DNA of 64,000 bases from Cydia pomonella (lineage: Eukaryota > Arthropoda > Insecta > Lepidoptera > Tortricidae). Position numbers and translations under genes: made by a program. The stretch covers positions 6,696,001 to 6,760,000 of the forward strand of contig NC_084716.1 in the NCBI RefSeq assembly GCF_033807575.1, written 5' to 3'. The notes below the pieces were generated by a model, which was not told where the DNA came from, ran no database searches, and saw only the letters and a program-made list of their open reading frames with translations. Positions 20,409 to 29,958 of the stretch are shown here, piece after piece. How positions within the stretch are numbered: position 1 is the stretch's first letter; every line of letters starts with the position of its first letter.

Positions 20409-20914
20409 CAGGGTGTTTCCTGTAACAGGAGCATTAAATTAAACGAAGATTCCTTAGATAATTAGTACTCATAATAACAATAACTTAATTTTCCCAAGTT
20501 CTTAAATTTAGAGAAAATAGCAATTAAAGTTAAATTTAACAGTCAATGGATGCCGACAATCGCGATATGATCGCTCAACGGTGGTTTAGTGTCGTGGTAC
20601 CGGGGATGCTACTTCAGAAATAATCTTAAAACAATTGAGATTTAAGTCTTATCTAGGTGTACTAGGAACTATTTTCATTTGTAAGATACACAAAATGGCA
20701 CCTGAATTTTGGTTATTTCTTTTAAATTTGTCCTCTAAATTGTGAAAATCTATCAGTCATTACTTTTTGTTCAATTATTTGGTGTCAACAACAGTATTGT
20801 GTACAAAGTACTAAAAAAGAACAAGAAGCATCTATACAAATTTTTAAAAGTGCAGGCTTTGTTGCAGCGAGACTACCTAGTGCGGCAAGTTTATTGTGAG
20901 TGGTTTATGGCTCA
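20409..20914 (+). pseudogene. DD41D mariner-type element, left half
   Basis: Begins TA|CAGGGTGTTTCC (20407-), a plausible terminal repeat with a TA site. Coding from about 20740 shows a HTH-like G-V-N-N-S-I-V-Y-K-V-L-K-K and R-D-Y-L-V-R-Q-V-Y-C-E-W-F. The frame breaks off at 20914, where the Harbinger element is inserted, and resumes after 23371 with W-T-D-E-S-T-F-T-N-N-G. Confidence 0.65.
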
Positions 20915-21093
20915 GAGCCCGCGCACACAGAGAGCGGTCAGGAGTTCCGAGTTCCGCGTTCGGCGTTCATTAGAATGTATCGAGTCTATAACAACAACGC
21001 ACACAGCGGGCAGTCAAACCGCGGCGGTCAAAGCGGAACGTCGCGTTCTAAGAGTTCTTTGCCCGCCGAGACAGGGAACGCCCGAACGCCGCG

Positions 21094-21229
21094 ATGTCTG
21101 AAGTTGGAAACACGGAAAAGTTGATTGAATTGGTTAGGGAAAGGAGTTTATTATACGATTTAAGTGATGTAGACTATAAAAAAGCCGAAGCTTGGCTTGA
21201 AATTGCCACAGAAATGGGATTTGGAGAGA
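21094..21229 (+). CDS. MADF/BESS partner gene, exon 1 (copy 3)
   Basis: ATG at 21094 (GCGATGTC). It encodes T-E-K-L-I-E-L-V-R-E-R-S-L-L-Y-D, the canonical opening of a MADF domain, and Y-K-K-A-E-A-W-L-E-I-A. It ends in phase 1 at a consensus GTAAGT donor (21230). It joins in frame to the exon at 22204; together they give 315 codons plus stop with no lesion. MADF proteins bind DNA, and here it is presumably the element's nuclear import / end-recognition partner. Confidence 0.85.
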
Positions 21230-21307
21230 GTAAGTAAAACATGACATTGTAATAATAATTTTATATTCCAATCTTTCTAATTTTGACAATTGGGATATAT
21301 ACCTACC

Positions 21308-22178
21308 TACTGATTAAAATAAGCGATATATTCGTCCCGAATTGCATACGCTGTACAGTTGGTTCTGTTCATATTTGTTCGCTGAAAAGGTTTAAAGGCG
21401 GTACTGCATTGATCATTATTTATGTCTGGCTCATCATCGTAGATGTGACAATCTCCTTTTACTCTAAGGTAATTGTGTAAACAACATGCTGCTTTTACAA
21501 CATCAACGAGTGTCTACATTGAGTTCCAATGGCTTAAAAAATACCCGCCATTTTTGAGCCAAAATGCCAAATGTGCTCTCTACTATGCGTCTTGCACAAC
21601 TCAGTCTCTTATTATAGGTCCTTTTTCTTTCATCCTGTATGGTTACATTAGTTGGGAAAGGTCTCATCAAAAATGTTTCTAGTTTGAAACCGCCATCTCC
21701 AATAAAAACGTGAGGCACTGGCTTTTCTCGTCCTGGTAACGGCTTTGGCCCGGGAATGTTCAGCTGATTGTTAACAATTTTTTCATAGAATGGCGTCCTT
21801 TGAAAAACCGTACTGTCACTATCTTTTCCATAGCTGCCAACATCAATCAAAATAAATTTGTAATCTGGATCCACCACTGCAAGCAACACAATAGAGAATC
21901 TTTGTTTATAGCAAAAATGTAATGTTCCCGTATTAGGTGGGCATTTTATATAAACATGTTTTCCATCAATACTGCCAATACAATTTGGAAATCTCCACTT
22001 CTCATTGAAACCAGCTTCTGCCTCCTTCCATGTTTTTTCAGTTGGCTCTGCCATAAATAGTGGTTGTAATGTTTTCCATATTACTTTACTTACTTCCTGC
22101 ACTATTTTACCAACAGTTGTAAATCCCATACGGTATGAATGGCCAATTGTTTTAAACGTATCTCCTGTAGCAAGGTAC
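21308..22178 (-). pseudogene. Harbinger transposase exon 2 (copy 3)
   Basis: Opens after TGTTTCAG at 22178 (Y-L-A-T-G-D-T-F). The catalytic residues are in place: Asp in G-S-I-D-G-K-H, Asp in G-K-D-S-D-S-T-V-F, Glu in R-R-I-V-E-S-T-F-G-I-L. A one-base frameshift near 21513 truncates it; in the next frame the family's V-V-K-A-A-C-C-L-H-N-Y-L and acidic tail continue to a stop at 21308-21310. It sits wholly inside intron 1 of the partner gene. Confidence 0.88.
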
Positions 22179-22203
22179 CTGAAACATTTTTTTTTGTTTT
22201 TAG

Positions 22204-23015
22204 GTAAAATATGGATAGCCAAGTGGAAGAGTCTGAGGGATAACTACAACAAGTACAAGAAAAATAATGAATCTTCTACAGGCCAGGCTTATAAAAAGTA
22301 TAAGTCTTGGCCATGGGCTTCGCAATTGAGGTTTTTAGACGATTTTAATTTTAGAAGACAAACAGAAACTAATAGTCAGCGTACTCCAGCCAACAATCAT
22401 ACCACTGTTACAGCCGACACAGAGAACTCTACGATGAATGAAACACAAAATACTACAGATTCTGAGGTTTCTGTATATGCAACTGGACCAAGCAAGCAAA
22501 TTCCGAGAAAACGAATAAAAACGAGCGTAGATCCCAGTGATAGTGATAAAATACTAGAATATTTAAAAAATAAAAATGAACAAAAAACCAAAATGGATGG
22601 AGTCGATCATTTTTTTTTAAGTTACGCGCAAACTCTTAAGACATTCCCACCTAGAATGCAAAGTATAGTAAAGCTAGAAATGGCTTCTCTATTTTCCCGG
22701 TACGAGCTACAAGTGGCAGAAGGGAGTGATGCAAGTGCACCGTCATCAGTCAATCAAAGGTCTTGCAGTTCGACAACAAATTCAGAGTCGGTTCCAAGTC
22801 CCTATGATCAGTATGCCATTCCTAGGCCTGTTTCTGAACAGTTTCCGGAACCTGCTAATGCATCCAATCAACAAAATAGGGTGGTGTACGTCCTTTCACC
22901 ACAATCAACTCCAGTTTTTCATACAACTAGTACACCGCAGCCGCCGTTGACTGGAAACCTAACAGAATATTACGAAAACATGCCGTATTCGTTAGATGAT
23001 TCGATTAACAAATGA
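22204..23015 (+). CDS. MADF/BESS partner gene, exon 2 (copy 3)
   Basis: After a T-rich acceptor (TTTTGTTTTTAG) the frame completes the MADF domain (I-W-I-A-K-W-K-S-L-R-D-N-Y, W-A-S-Q-L-R-F-L). It then has a polar Thr/Asn-rich linker, a basic patch I-P-R-K-R-I-K, and a BESS motif (H-F-F-L-S-Y-A-Q-T-L-K; M-Q-S-I-V-K-L-E-M). The BESS motif mediates protein-protein contact. A Ser/Pro-rich tail ends at 23013-23015. The whole exon lies inside the transposase intron on the other strand. Confidence 0.85.
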
Positions 23016-23091
23016 ACCTTTTGTATATTTTAGTAATTACCCATTTCTAAATACTAAAATGTCTTTTCTTATCCTTAATAAATAAATACAT

Positions 23092-23240
23092 ACCTTAAAA
23101 TACAGCCTGCCTTTCTTTTGATGAAACACATTTCCTCCAGTTAGTATTTTGTTTTTCGATATCAGGTTTTATGATGTTATACAATTCATTAAGAAGAGCA
23201 ATAATTCTTCATCGGACGATGAACTTTCTAGTGACATGGT
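23092..23240 (-). pseudogene. Harbinger transposase exon 1, internally deleted (copy 3)
   Basis: An N-terminal ATG (M-S-L-E-S-S-S-S-D-E-E) is followed almost at once, in another frame, by N-E-L-Y-N-I-I-K-P-D-I-E-K-Q-N-T. The segment normally between (the basic R/W-rich region) is deleted. A missing base just before the GTATGT donor (about 23091) also breaks the join to exon 2. So the transposase is lost while the partner gene stays open. Confidence 0.75.
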
Positions 23241-23368
23241 GCATGTGCAAAGACCCAAACGGAACTAGAACGCGAGAATTTGAACGCGGCTTGTGTGTGT
23301 TGGAACTCTTGAGCGGTCAACGGTCACTAGAACGCAGAACTCTGACCGCTCTTTGTGTGCGCGGGCTC

Positions 23369-23950
23369 TCAGTGCCATGGGAACAGACGCGATATAACAT
23401 TCGCACAAAATGTTATTTGGACGGACGAATCAACGTTCACTAACAATGGACTATGGAATCCAAAAAATATCCATTATTGGAGTACGGAAAACCCCCGTCT
23501 AATGAGACAGACAGCTCACCAATAAAGGTTCTCTGTTAATGTCTGGGCAGCTATTCACGGAAATACAATAATTGGTCCGGTATTTATTGATGGTACTTTG
23601 AATACAGTCCATTTTTTACAATTGATAAATGTCACTTTATTACAGTATTACAACAATCTGCCCGAAAATGTAAAAAATGTGACATGGTTCCAACTCGACG
23701 GAGCCCCTGCTCATTTCGTTGTGGCAGTCCGTGAAAATTTGACCGAAATATTCGGAAATCGATGGATCGGACGATTCGGTCCTAAGCGATGGCCACCGAG
23801 ATCGCCCGATTTAACATGTTTGAACTTCTTTTTATGGGGAGCTATCAAAAACGACGTATATTCCGCCGAAGTAGATAATGTAGAAATGCTAAAAGATCGA
23901 ATTACTCAGGCATTTAACACCATACGGCAACGTGATCTCTTAAAATCAAC
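23369..23950 (+). pseudogene. DD41D (rosa-like) mariner transposase, right half
   Basis: Resumes with V-I-W-T-D-E-S-T-F-T-N-N-G (first Asp). There is one stop near 23524. It continues with F-Q-L-D-G-A-P-A-H-F (second Asp) and R-W-P-P-R-S-P-D-L-T. Counting 41 residues after the second Asp gives the spacing of the DD41D group, but the third catalytic position reads Asn (C-L-N-F-F-L-W), where the family has Asp. The 3' end is lost at about 23950 by a junction with a LINE. Confidence 0.75.
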
Positions 23951-24660
23951 TTGAATAAAACTAAATATATCCAGTTTAGGAATTATAAAACAAATCCCAT
24001 AGAATTAAATATCACAAAAGGCGGAACGACAATAGAAGAAGTTAGTAATATACGTTTCCTGGGTGTTACTATTGATACTTTTCTTAACTGGAAAGAGCAT
24101 ATTGTTCGAATTAATAATTTGATTTCTAGCCAATGTTATGCTTTGTCAACCTTATCGGGCACTTGCTCCGAAATCATTGTTAAAAATTCTTACTATGGAA
24201 ATGTTTTTCCACTGCTTACCTACGGAATTATTTTTTGGGGAAATTCTGTAGATGTACAAAGCAATTTTCTTTTACAAAAGAGATGCGTACGTACTATATA
24301 CCGTATGTATATCGAGCAATCACTTCGAAAGGTATTTAAAGACAAACGGATACTCACTCTTACGGGTATTTATGTACTTGAACTCTGTCTTTTCGTTAAG
24401 AATAATTTTGAATATTTTGCTAAAAAGTCTTCATTAAGAGATAATCTAAGGGAAAAGTACAAGCATAACCTAGTGTGTCCAAAAGCAAATAACATTGTAC
24501 TACAAGCGCCTTCTTCACTTCCATACGTGTATTTAATGCCCTACCTAATTATATTAAAATGTTAGATGGTAATAAATTTAAGTTTCAATTAAAACGGTTT
24601 CTTACAGAAAACGTATTTTATAGTTTAAATGAGTTTTTCGAAGCGATGAAAGAAAAGAGC
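23951..24660 (+). pseudogene. Non-LTR retrotransposon, reverse transcriptase C-terminus
   Basis: N-K-T-K-Y-I-Q-F, then I-R-F-L-G-V-T-I-D, W-K-E-H-I, L-T-Y-G-I-I-F-W-G and Q-K-R-C-V-R-T-I mark the thumb/C-terminal part of a Jockey/CR1-type reverse transcriptase. A frameshift near 24540 leads to F-Q-L-K-R-F-L-T-E-N-V-F-Y-S-L. 5'-truncated, as usual for LINEs. The 3' end is the tail AATAAATAAATTACTTACTT near 24800. Confidence 0.8.
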
Positions 24661-24829
24661 CATATGTGTTAGATACTAAGAATATATGTTATAATGGATA
24701 TAGTTGTTATCTATTTTTAAGACTATAAATTGTACGCTCGAAACGAGCAACTGTTGATACATCCTTTATATTTTACACCTTTATGTACACAGTTTACAAT
24801 AAATAAATTACTTACTTACTTATCTAAAT

Positions 24830-25940
24830 GTAGTACATCGAAATACATTGTTAAGGTACAACGCATGCATACGAGCACGTGGTCAGCATATTGAGAACAT
24901 TTTCAATTAAGCAGCTAGTAATTATGGATTCTGAGAAAAGTATGTGCAATATTAGTTTTTTGTACAACAATATTATTTTCTTTATTTTTTTATTATACGT
25001 GCATAAAACCTAAATGCATTCCAATTCAATCCATTTGTACCAAATAAAATCGTTAAAATACTCGAACTTCTTTTGACAGGTGCCATTTCTGGTTGAGTTG
25101 ATCTTCTTGACAAAACTATAGTCTGGCAAACCAGTTTTGTCAGTAACAGTAGAAGAAATAATATAATGCATATGCATATGTACTCATCCCTTTTTTCGGG
25201 GTGATAGTACTGGCATAAGATAGAGACAGTATGATTCATTCAGACTATGCTCTAAGCGAGTAAATTCCTAGCCCAACTATAAATTAGTCCTTATTTTCAA
25301 GGAATAGGAGTATTGTTGTATTACGAAACAGCCACCCTTTACTTTTCAGTTTCGTTGGAGGTTTTCGCCATTGGGTGGTATGACAAACAACGAAATCCCG
25401 AATGCAAATTTTTTGATTGGGATAGGTTATTTTTTATTTAGCCGTAACGATTCGAACTTACTCGGATATATTCGTTTAATCAATTGCAAGTCTAGTAACC
25501 GTAACCTAGCCACTATGGTTATAATAAGTAGTACCTACTTGACTATCCGGTCCACATCCGGTCTGTCTTTTTGTAACGTTTCTATGGCTACAGGCTATTA
25601 TTATAAAGTAACCATAGCAACTTCACCAATGATTGGTAAATAAAGTTCGGAAGTAGTTCCGTTACTTTCCTACGATCATAACCGAAGTCCGTTGTTCACA
25701 AAGCTCACGTGACAAGACTCTCAAAATTTGCGTGTTATGATTACATTGACAATGTCAAGTTGTCGAGTCAAAAGTTTTTTTCCAATAAATAATAAATAAA
25801 TGTTATACGACATTATTACACAAATTGACTAAGTTCCACAGTAAGCTCAATAAGGCTTGTGTTGAGGGTACTTAGACAACGATATATAGTTAAGGAACCC
25901 ACCACACAAATGACGAACCCTAACCGTAGCATTGCAACAT
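24830..25940. other. Non-coding stretch with a reverse SINE tail
   Basis: No supported gene. At 25795-25885 (minus strand) lies the 3' tail of the SINE family described at 11608 (GTACCCTCAACACAAGCC), without its head. Confidence 0.5.
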
Positions 25941-25948
25941 AGTAAAAT

Positions 25949-27812
25949 GTGACATCTTACATGAAAAAGTACCTTATGAGGGTTTCTAGTTACGGAGATA
26001 TTCAATGTTTTGTAAAAATCGGTAAAAATAGTGATTTTTATTTTATGTCTATTTAGTAAACTGTACGTTACGACACGTCTTTGCCTGTCTTTATTTTTAT
26101 TATAGGTGAACTACAAGCTGAATAATATGCTTCTAAAGTTTAGTACAAAAGGTACCTTATGGCGGTGTAATTTAGAAATGTTAGAAAATTCTTGTCGTCA
26201 CTTGCCCGGCTTTTGTCCTTCATACCGCCGTGCCGCGATATTCGTTTGACTTCGAGAAGAAGAAGAAAGAAATTCCGAAATTCACAAGTCAGTACGGTGA
26301 AAGTCGTTTGCGAAGCAGCTGTATCAGCATGCCGAAAGACGGATTCTATAATCTCAGTCATGGTCGGGAACGAGTCTGGTGATACCATTAATGTAAAAAC
26401 TTATGATTGGGTAATTTTTTTTAAATCCAAGAATCCATTCACCGTACCACAGCTACTTTCGTACAGTCATTTTAATACTGACCCATCTTCAATTGGTCAA
26501 GTTTTATGCAAAAAATCATTATCTGACGGAATTGATGCCCAGCACTTTGTGTTTAAAAATACATTTGATCACGACGAAATGCCTGAAGTTATCCAACCAC
26601 AAGGGCTTTTGCATGAGAAGCAAAAATATCTTTTTGAAAAAATTAGACAATTTGTTCCACCTGAATCAAAAGACATACTTTGCCCCACACCCCAACTGCC
26701 AGTATCACGGGATGAAGATCCTTTGGAATCTCTTCCCGAAGCGTTTCCTTTGCAAGCTCTTCCCGAAGTGCTTCCTCCTCAGTCTCAGCCCAGTTCCAGT
26801 GGTCTGGTGTCTGTTCCAAAACGTAAGACGCATACTGTGGTGAGGTGGGTCATAGAAACCAAGTACGTGGCGGTGTCTATTTTTGTAAGAAAAGGCGTTC
26901 TGAACAAGCAAATCCTTAATATCATGTACCTGAGCCATAAGGCACCTTTTCTTTGCATGTAGTGTATTTGTTGTTTTTAAATAATATTATGACAAAGAAC
27001 TGATTATATTCGTAATTATTAAGTATTAAGAGAATAATAGAAATTAATGGAAGCGTTTTTGAGAATGTACAACATAGTAATTGATTGATTGTACTGACGT
27101 AGTAGATGTTAATCTCCATAAGGTACCTTTTCGTAAATGTATGGAACAAAGACTGTTATATTTATGTAACTTTAAGTGCCTCAAAAAGTAAAAATTAGTG
27201 TCTAATAACGTTGTTGAAAGTTTTATATTAAGTTAATTAAAGACGTTTGTTGATTTATGTAGAAAAAATATATAGTTTGTTACTTTAAGACTAAAAACTG
27301 TCATTATCTGTGATTTCGCATGAAAATATTGAAAAAAAAAATTACCCGTGAATTTTTGTTTTATTTTTTTATTTATTTTGTTTGGTAGTCATTGTACAAT
27401 ACATAGATATACAAATCTGACATTCTTGTCGCGAAAAAAAGGAAAACTTAAGCTAAACACGATTTCTTAAAAATTGGCTAGTAGGCATATTAATTGATAA
27501 ATTTAAAGGTTTGGTAGTATACTTACATGACTTATTTTAATATTTTCTGATAAAATAAAGCCCAAAGAATCATTTTTCGTAGCCCACTATGTAACTTCCA
27601 GCAGGAACATAGTTTTTGAAAGAGTTAAACTTCATTTGCCAATTTCTCGAAATCACTGATTTAGCAATGCAAATTTCAAAAATTTATATCTCGGTAATTA
27701 TGCAACCTAGGAAGCTGATTTTTTATGCTATCGATAGCTTAAAAGCTATAGATTATTAGGGTATGCTTAACTCAATACCCGCCATAAGGTACCTTTGCCC
27801 GTGGGATGTCAC
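25949..27812 (+). mobile_element. DNA transposon with TGTGACATC ends and GGTACC motifs
   Basis: The left end TGTGACATC…GTACCTTATG (25949-25985) matches, inverted, CATAAGGTACCTTT…GATGTCACA (27783-27812). A second inner pair, AAAGGTACCTTATGGCGG (26148-26165) and its complement (27777-27794), is exact over 18 bp. Further inverted copies sit at 26936 and 27117. I infer a ~1.86-kb DNA transposon with subterminal motif repeats that could bind its transposase. No target duplication could be fixed. Confidence 0.5.
26192..26962 (+). CDS. Transposase-like protein, C-terminal part
   Basis: Open frame inside the 25949-27812 element. The recognisable block is N-V-K-T-Y-D-W-V-I-F-F, L-L-S-Y-S-H-F, and G-L-L-H-E-K-Q-K-Y-L-F-E-K-I-R-Q-F-V-P-P. 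This is like the C-terminus of a transposase-like protein common in insect genomes whose N-terminal part has DNC-G-Q-N-K motifs. The family name is uncertain to me. A Pro-rich tail follows. There is no ATG at the start of homology and no catalytic region, so it is probably a remnant. Confidence 0.4.
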   Translation: MSSLARLLSFIPPCRDIRLTSRRRRKKFRNSQVSTVKVVCEAAVSACRKTDSIISVMVGNESGDTINVKTYDWVIFFKSKNPFTVPQLLSYSHFNTDPSSIGQVLCKKSLSDGIDAQHFVFKNTFDHDEMPEVIQPQGLLHEKQKYLFEKIRQFVPPESKDILCPTPQLPVSRDEDPLESLPEAFPLQALPEVLPPQSQPSSSGLVSVPKRKTHTVVRWVIETKYVAVSIFVRKGVLNKQILNIMYLSHKAPFLCM

Positions 27813-27834
27813 AAATATTCTCGCTACTGATGTA

Positions 27835-28220
27835 AATGAGTTCTAGATAATTTGACTAATCCGATGTCAAAGCCAAAAGGCACGGACAAAGGTAATAAAA
27901 CTTATAATTTATGAGTAGTACGTGCTGCTCAAGGTGTTGCACATGCACGTGGTGAGTTTCTTAAGAATTCCTTTGTGTAGAAATCCGTATATAAGGTGAG
28001 CTGCGTCTCACAAGCATCATTCCGGGTCTACTCCTCTCTCCGTACAGTTGTAGTAATTATTACTTTAATATAAAGTTAATTCTACTCTGTTGGTTTTATT
28101 CGACATCATCAATCTCCAAGTGATTCGCCGTTCAGCAATTCATCAGCTCCTCGCTAACGCAACCCTTAGCGACGACATTTGTGCCGCAGTCGGTAGGATT
28201 TTCTGAAGGACTCCAGGTGA
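27835..28220 (+). repeat. 5' LTR end and primer-binding site of the long gypsy element
   Basis: A TATATAAG box near 27989 is followed by initiator-like ATCATTCC. The LTR ends near 28189, followed by TGCCGCAGTCGGTAGGAT. That differs by one base from the tRNA-Ser type primer-binding site used by 17.6/297-like elements. The left boundary of the LTR is not visible. The stretch 28220-28750 is leader, with an (AG)n run at 28374 and (GT)n at 28525. Confidence 0.55.
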
Positions 28221-28753
28221 CCGAAGACATTGAAGTAAGTGGCCACCCTTTATTGTTTCCGCCCCTGCGAGTTCGCTTCTATCAAGAATTTATCAGAAGA
28301 AGATTCCTACATCCTTAATTTTGAAGCGCTGCTGCGAAATTCACCTATTAATTACCAACTACCAATATATATAGAGAGAGAGAGAGAGAAACCTCGGGAT
28401 CGGGAGGATCCATAGGGTGGAGAACAGTACTCACTAACACCATTCCTTCCTTAAAAAATAATAATAATTGTATTATAATTTATATAGGAGCTCCACAATC
28501 CGCAATTTGATTTTTTATTTTTGTGTGTGTGTGTAATTTGTGTTCACGCTTATAAATAATAGGGAGTGTACTATAATTTATATTAAAATAGTACACGATT
28601 TAAGGACTCGTTCTTGCACTTTAATAACTCAAAATAATCTTAATCGTGCATATTCTTTATATATTATAAAATTAATTTTTATTTCATCACTAGGTCAATT
28701 TGCGGTTAATATAGAACAAATCGATTTGTAAACTTAATTGAGTTTTAAATTTA

Positions 28754-29955
28754 ATGGATCTGTTGGCCCAGGCAGCTGATAGCCAAGCCATGAACCAAGC
28801 TCAAGCTCAGGTTTCGGCTCAGGCTCAGGCCCAAACTCAAGCACAAGTACAACCTGCAGATAATTTAGCAAACCAAATGCAGGCTAATTTAAATTTAGAT
28901 AACGAAGCTGATTATGAAGAAGGTTCGGATGAGGCTGGAAGATATTCCTCTTACCAACCAGAAATGCCACCAGTATATGCTAGAGTCGCGGGATACCAAA
29001 TGCCTCCTATGCCTCCTCTAGGCATCCCAACAGTCCAGGAAAATAATACAGAACGGAATCCGCAAATGCCTACGTTAGGAGAAATGATGAAAATAATTCC
29101 TACTTACAATGGTGATCCACGCCAACTAAGCAGATTCTTGCGAAAATGTGACTTTGTGTTACAACACTATTGAAATGGGTCGGAAGATCGTTATTTATAC
29201 ATTCTAGAAGTAATAACCTCTAGACTTACCGACATAGCAGCAGAATTAGTAAGTGAAAATGACTATTTAGCTCAAAATTGGTCTATGTTAAAACAACTTT
29301 TAATTCAACATTTCGGTGATCAGAGGACGGAAAAACACCCTAACCTAACCTAACCATTAAACAAGGAGAAAAGTTAAATGAATTCTGTGCTAGAATACAA
29401 TCAGTAAAAAATCAATTGTTTTCCAAAATTGCAGAGCAATATGACGAATCAAGTTTACAGATTAAAATGAACATTTATAATCATACGGCACTGGACGTAC
29501 TTTTATATAATATCCCAGAAAGAATACTTAGAGCAATCCAAATTAAGGAACCAAGATCGCTAGAAGAAGCGTTAAAATACGCTCTAGAACAGGCTCACTT
29601 TGATGAACATTATTATAAAAATCGAAAGGTCCAAAATCAATATAAAAAACCAAATAACTCAAAAACTGACACGCGAAAAAATTACTCGAGTCCAAGCACC
29701 TCGAATACAGGGCGAAATACTTTCACTCCTCGAGATAACTTTCAAAATACTTTTCGACCGTACCAGGGTCAATCCCAGAATAGTCACCAAAATAGGCCCT
29801 TTCAAGCGCAATCGAATAACGCGCAGGAATCCCAGAATACAAGGTCCAATACAACTAATAATAGACCTACATTTACCCCGCGTCCAAAACCATCGACGTC
29901 TAAACCGAGTACAACTAATTTAAACTTACATCTCAGCACAGAGGTAACTATATAA
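28754..29955 (+). pseudogene. Gypsy gag, stop and frameshift
   Basis: ATG at 28754. The N-terminus is a Gln/Ala repeat (A-Q-A-Q-A-Q), then P-T-Y-N-G-D-P-R-Q-L, the start of the capsid region. A premature TGA ends the frame at 29171-29173. Further on, (CCTAA)3CC at 29339-29355 sits where the frame changes. The C-terminal part (29416-29955) is open, with an Asn/Ser/Thr/Arg-rich nucleocapsid-like tail lacking CCHC knuckles. Dead copy; left as found. Confidence 0.8.
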
Positions 29956-29958
29956 ATA

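Larger units (their letters stand above)
20915..23368 (+). mobile_element. Complete PIF/Harbinger element (copy 3)
   Basis: Bounded by inverted repeats GAGCCCGCGCACACA…GAGCGGTCAG (20915-20940 and, complemented, 23341-23368). They are flanked by the 3-bp duplication TCA at 20912-20914 and 23369-23371, the size expected for this superfamily. Length 2454 bp. It holds the MADF/BESS gene (plus) and the transposase (minus), interlocked. Removing it with one TCA restores continuity of the host mariner frame, which is strong evidence for the boundaries. Confidence 0.9.

Noticed and set aside
24982..25239. Small membrane protein on the minus strand
   Set aside because: The Leu/Ile run is produced by an AT-rich stretch; no supporting context.
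29336..29357. True telomere
   Set aside because: Only three CCTAA units, inside a coding region.
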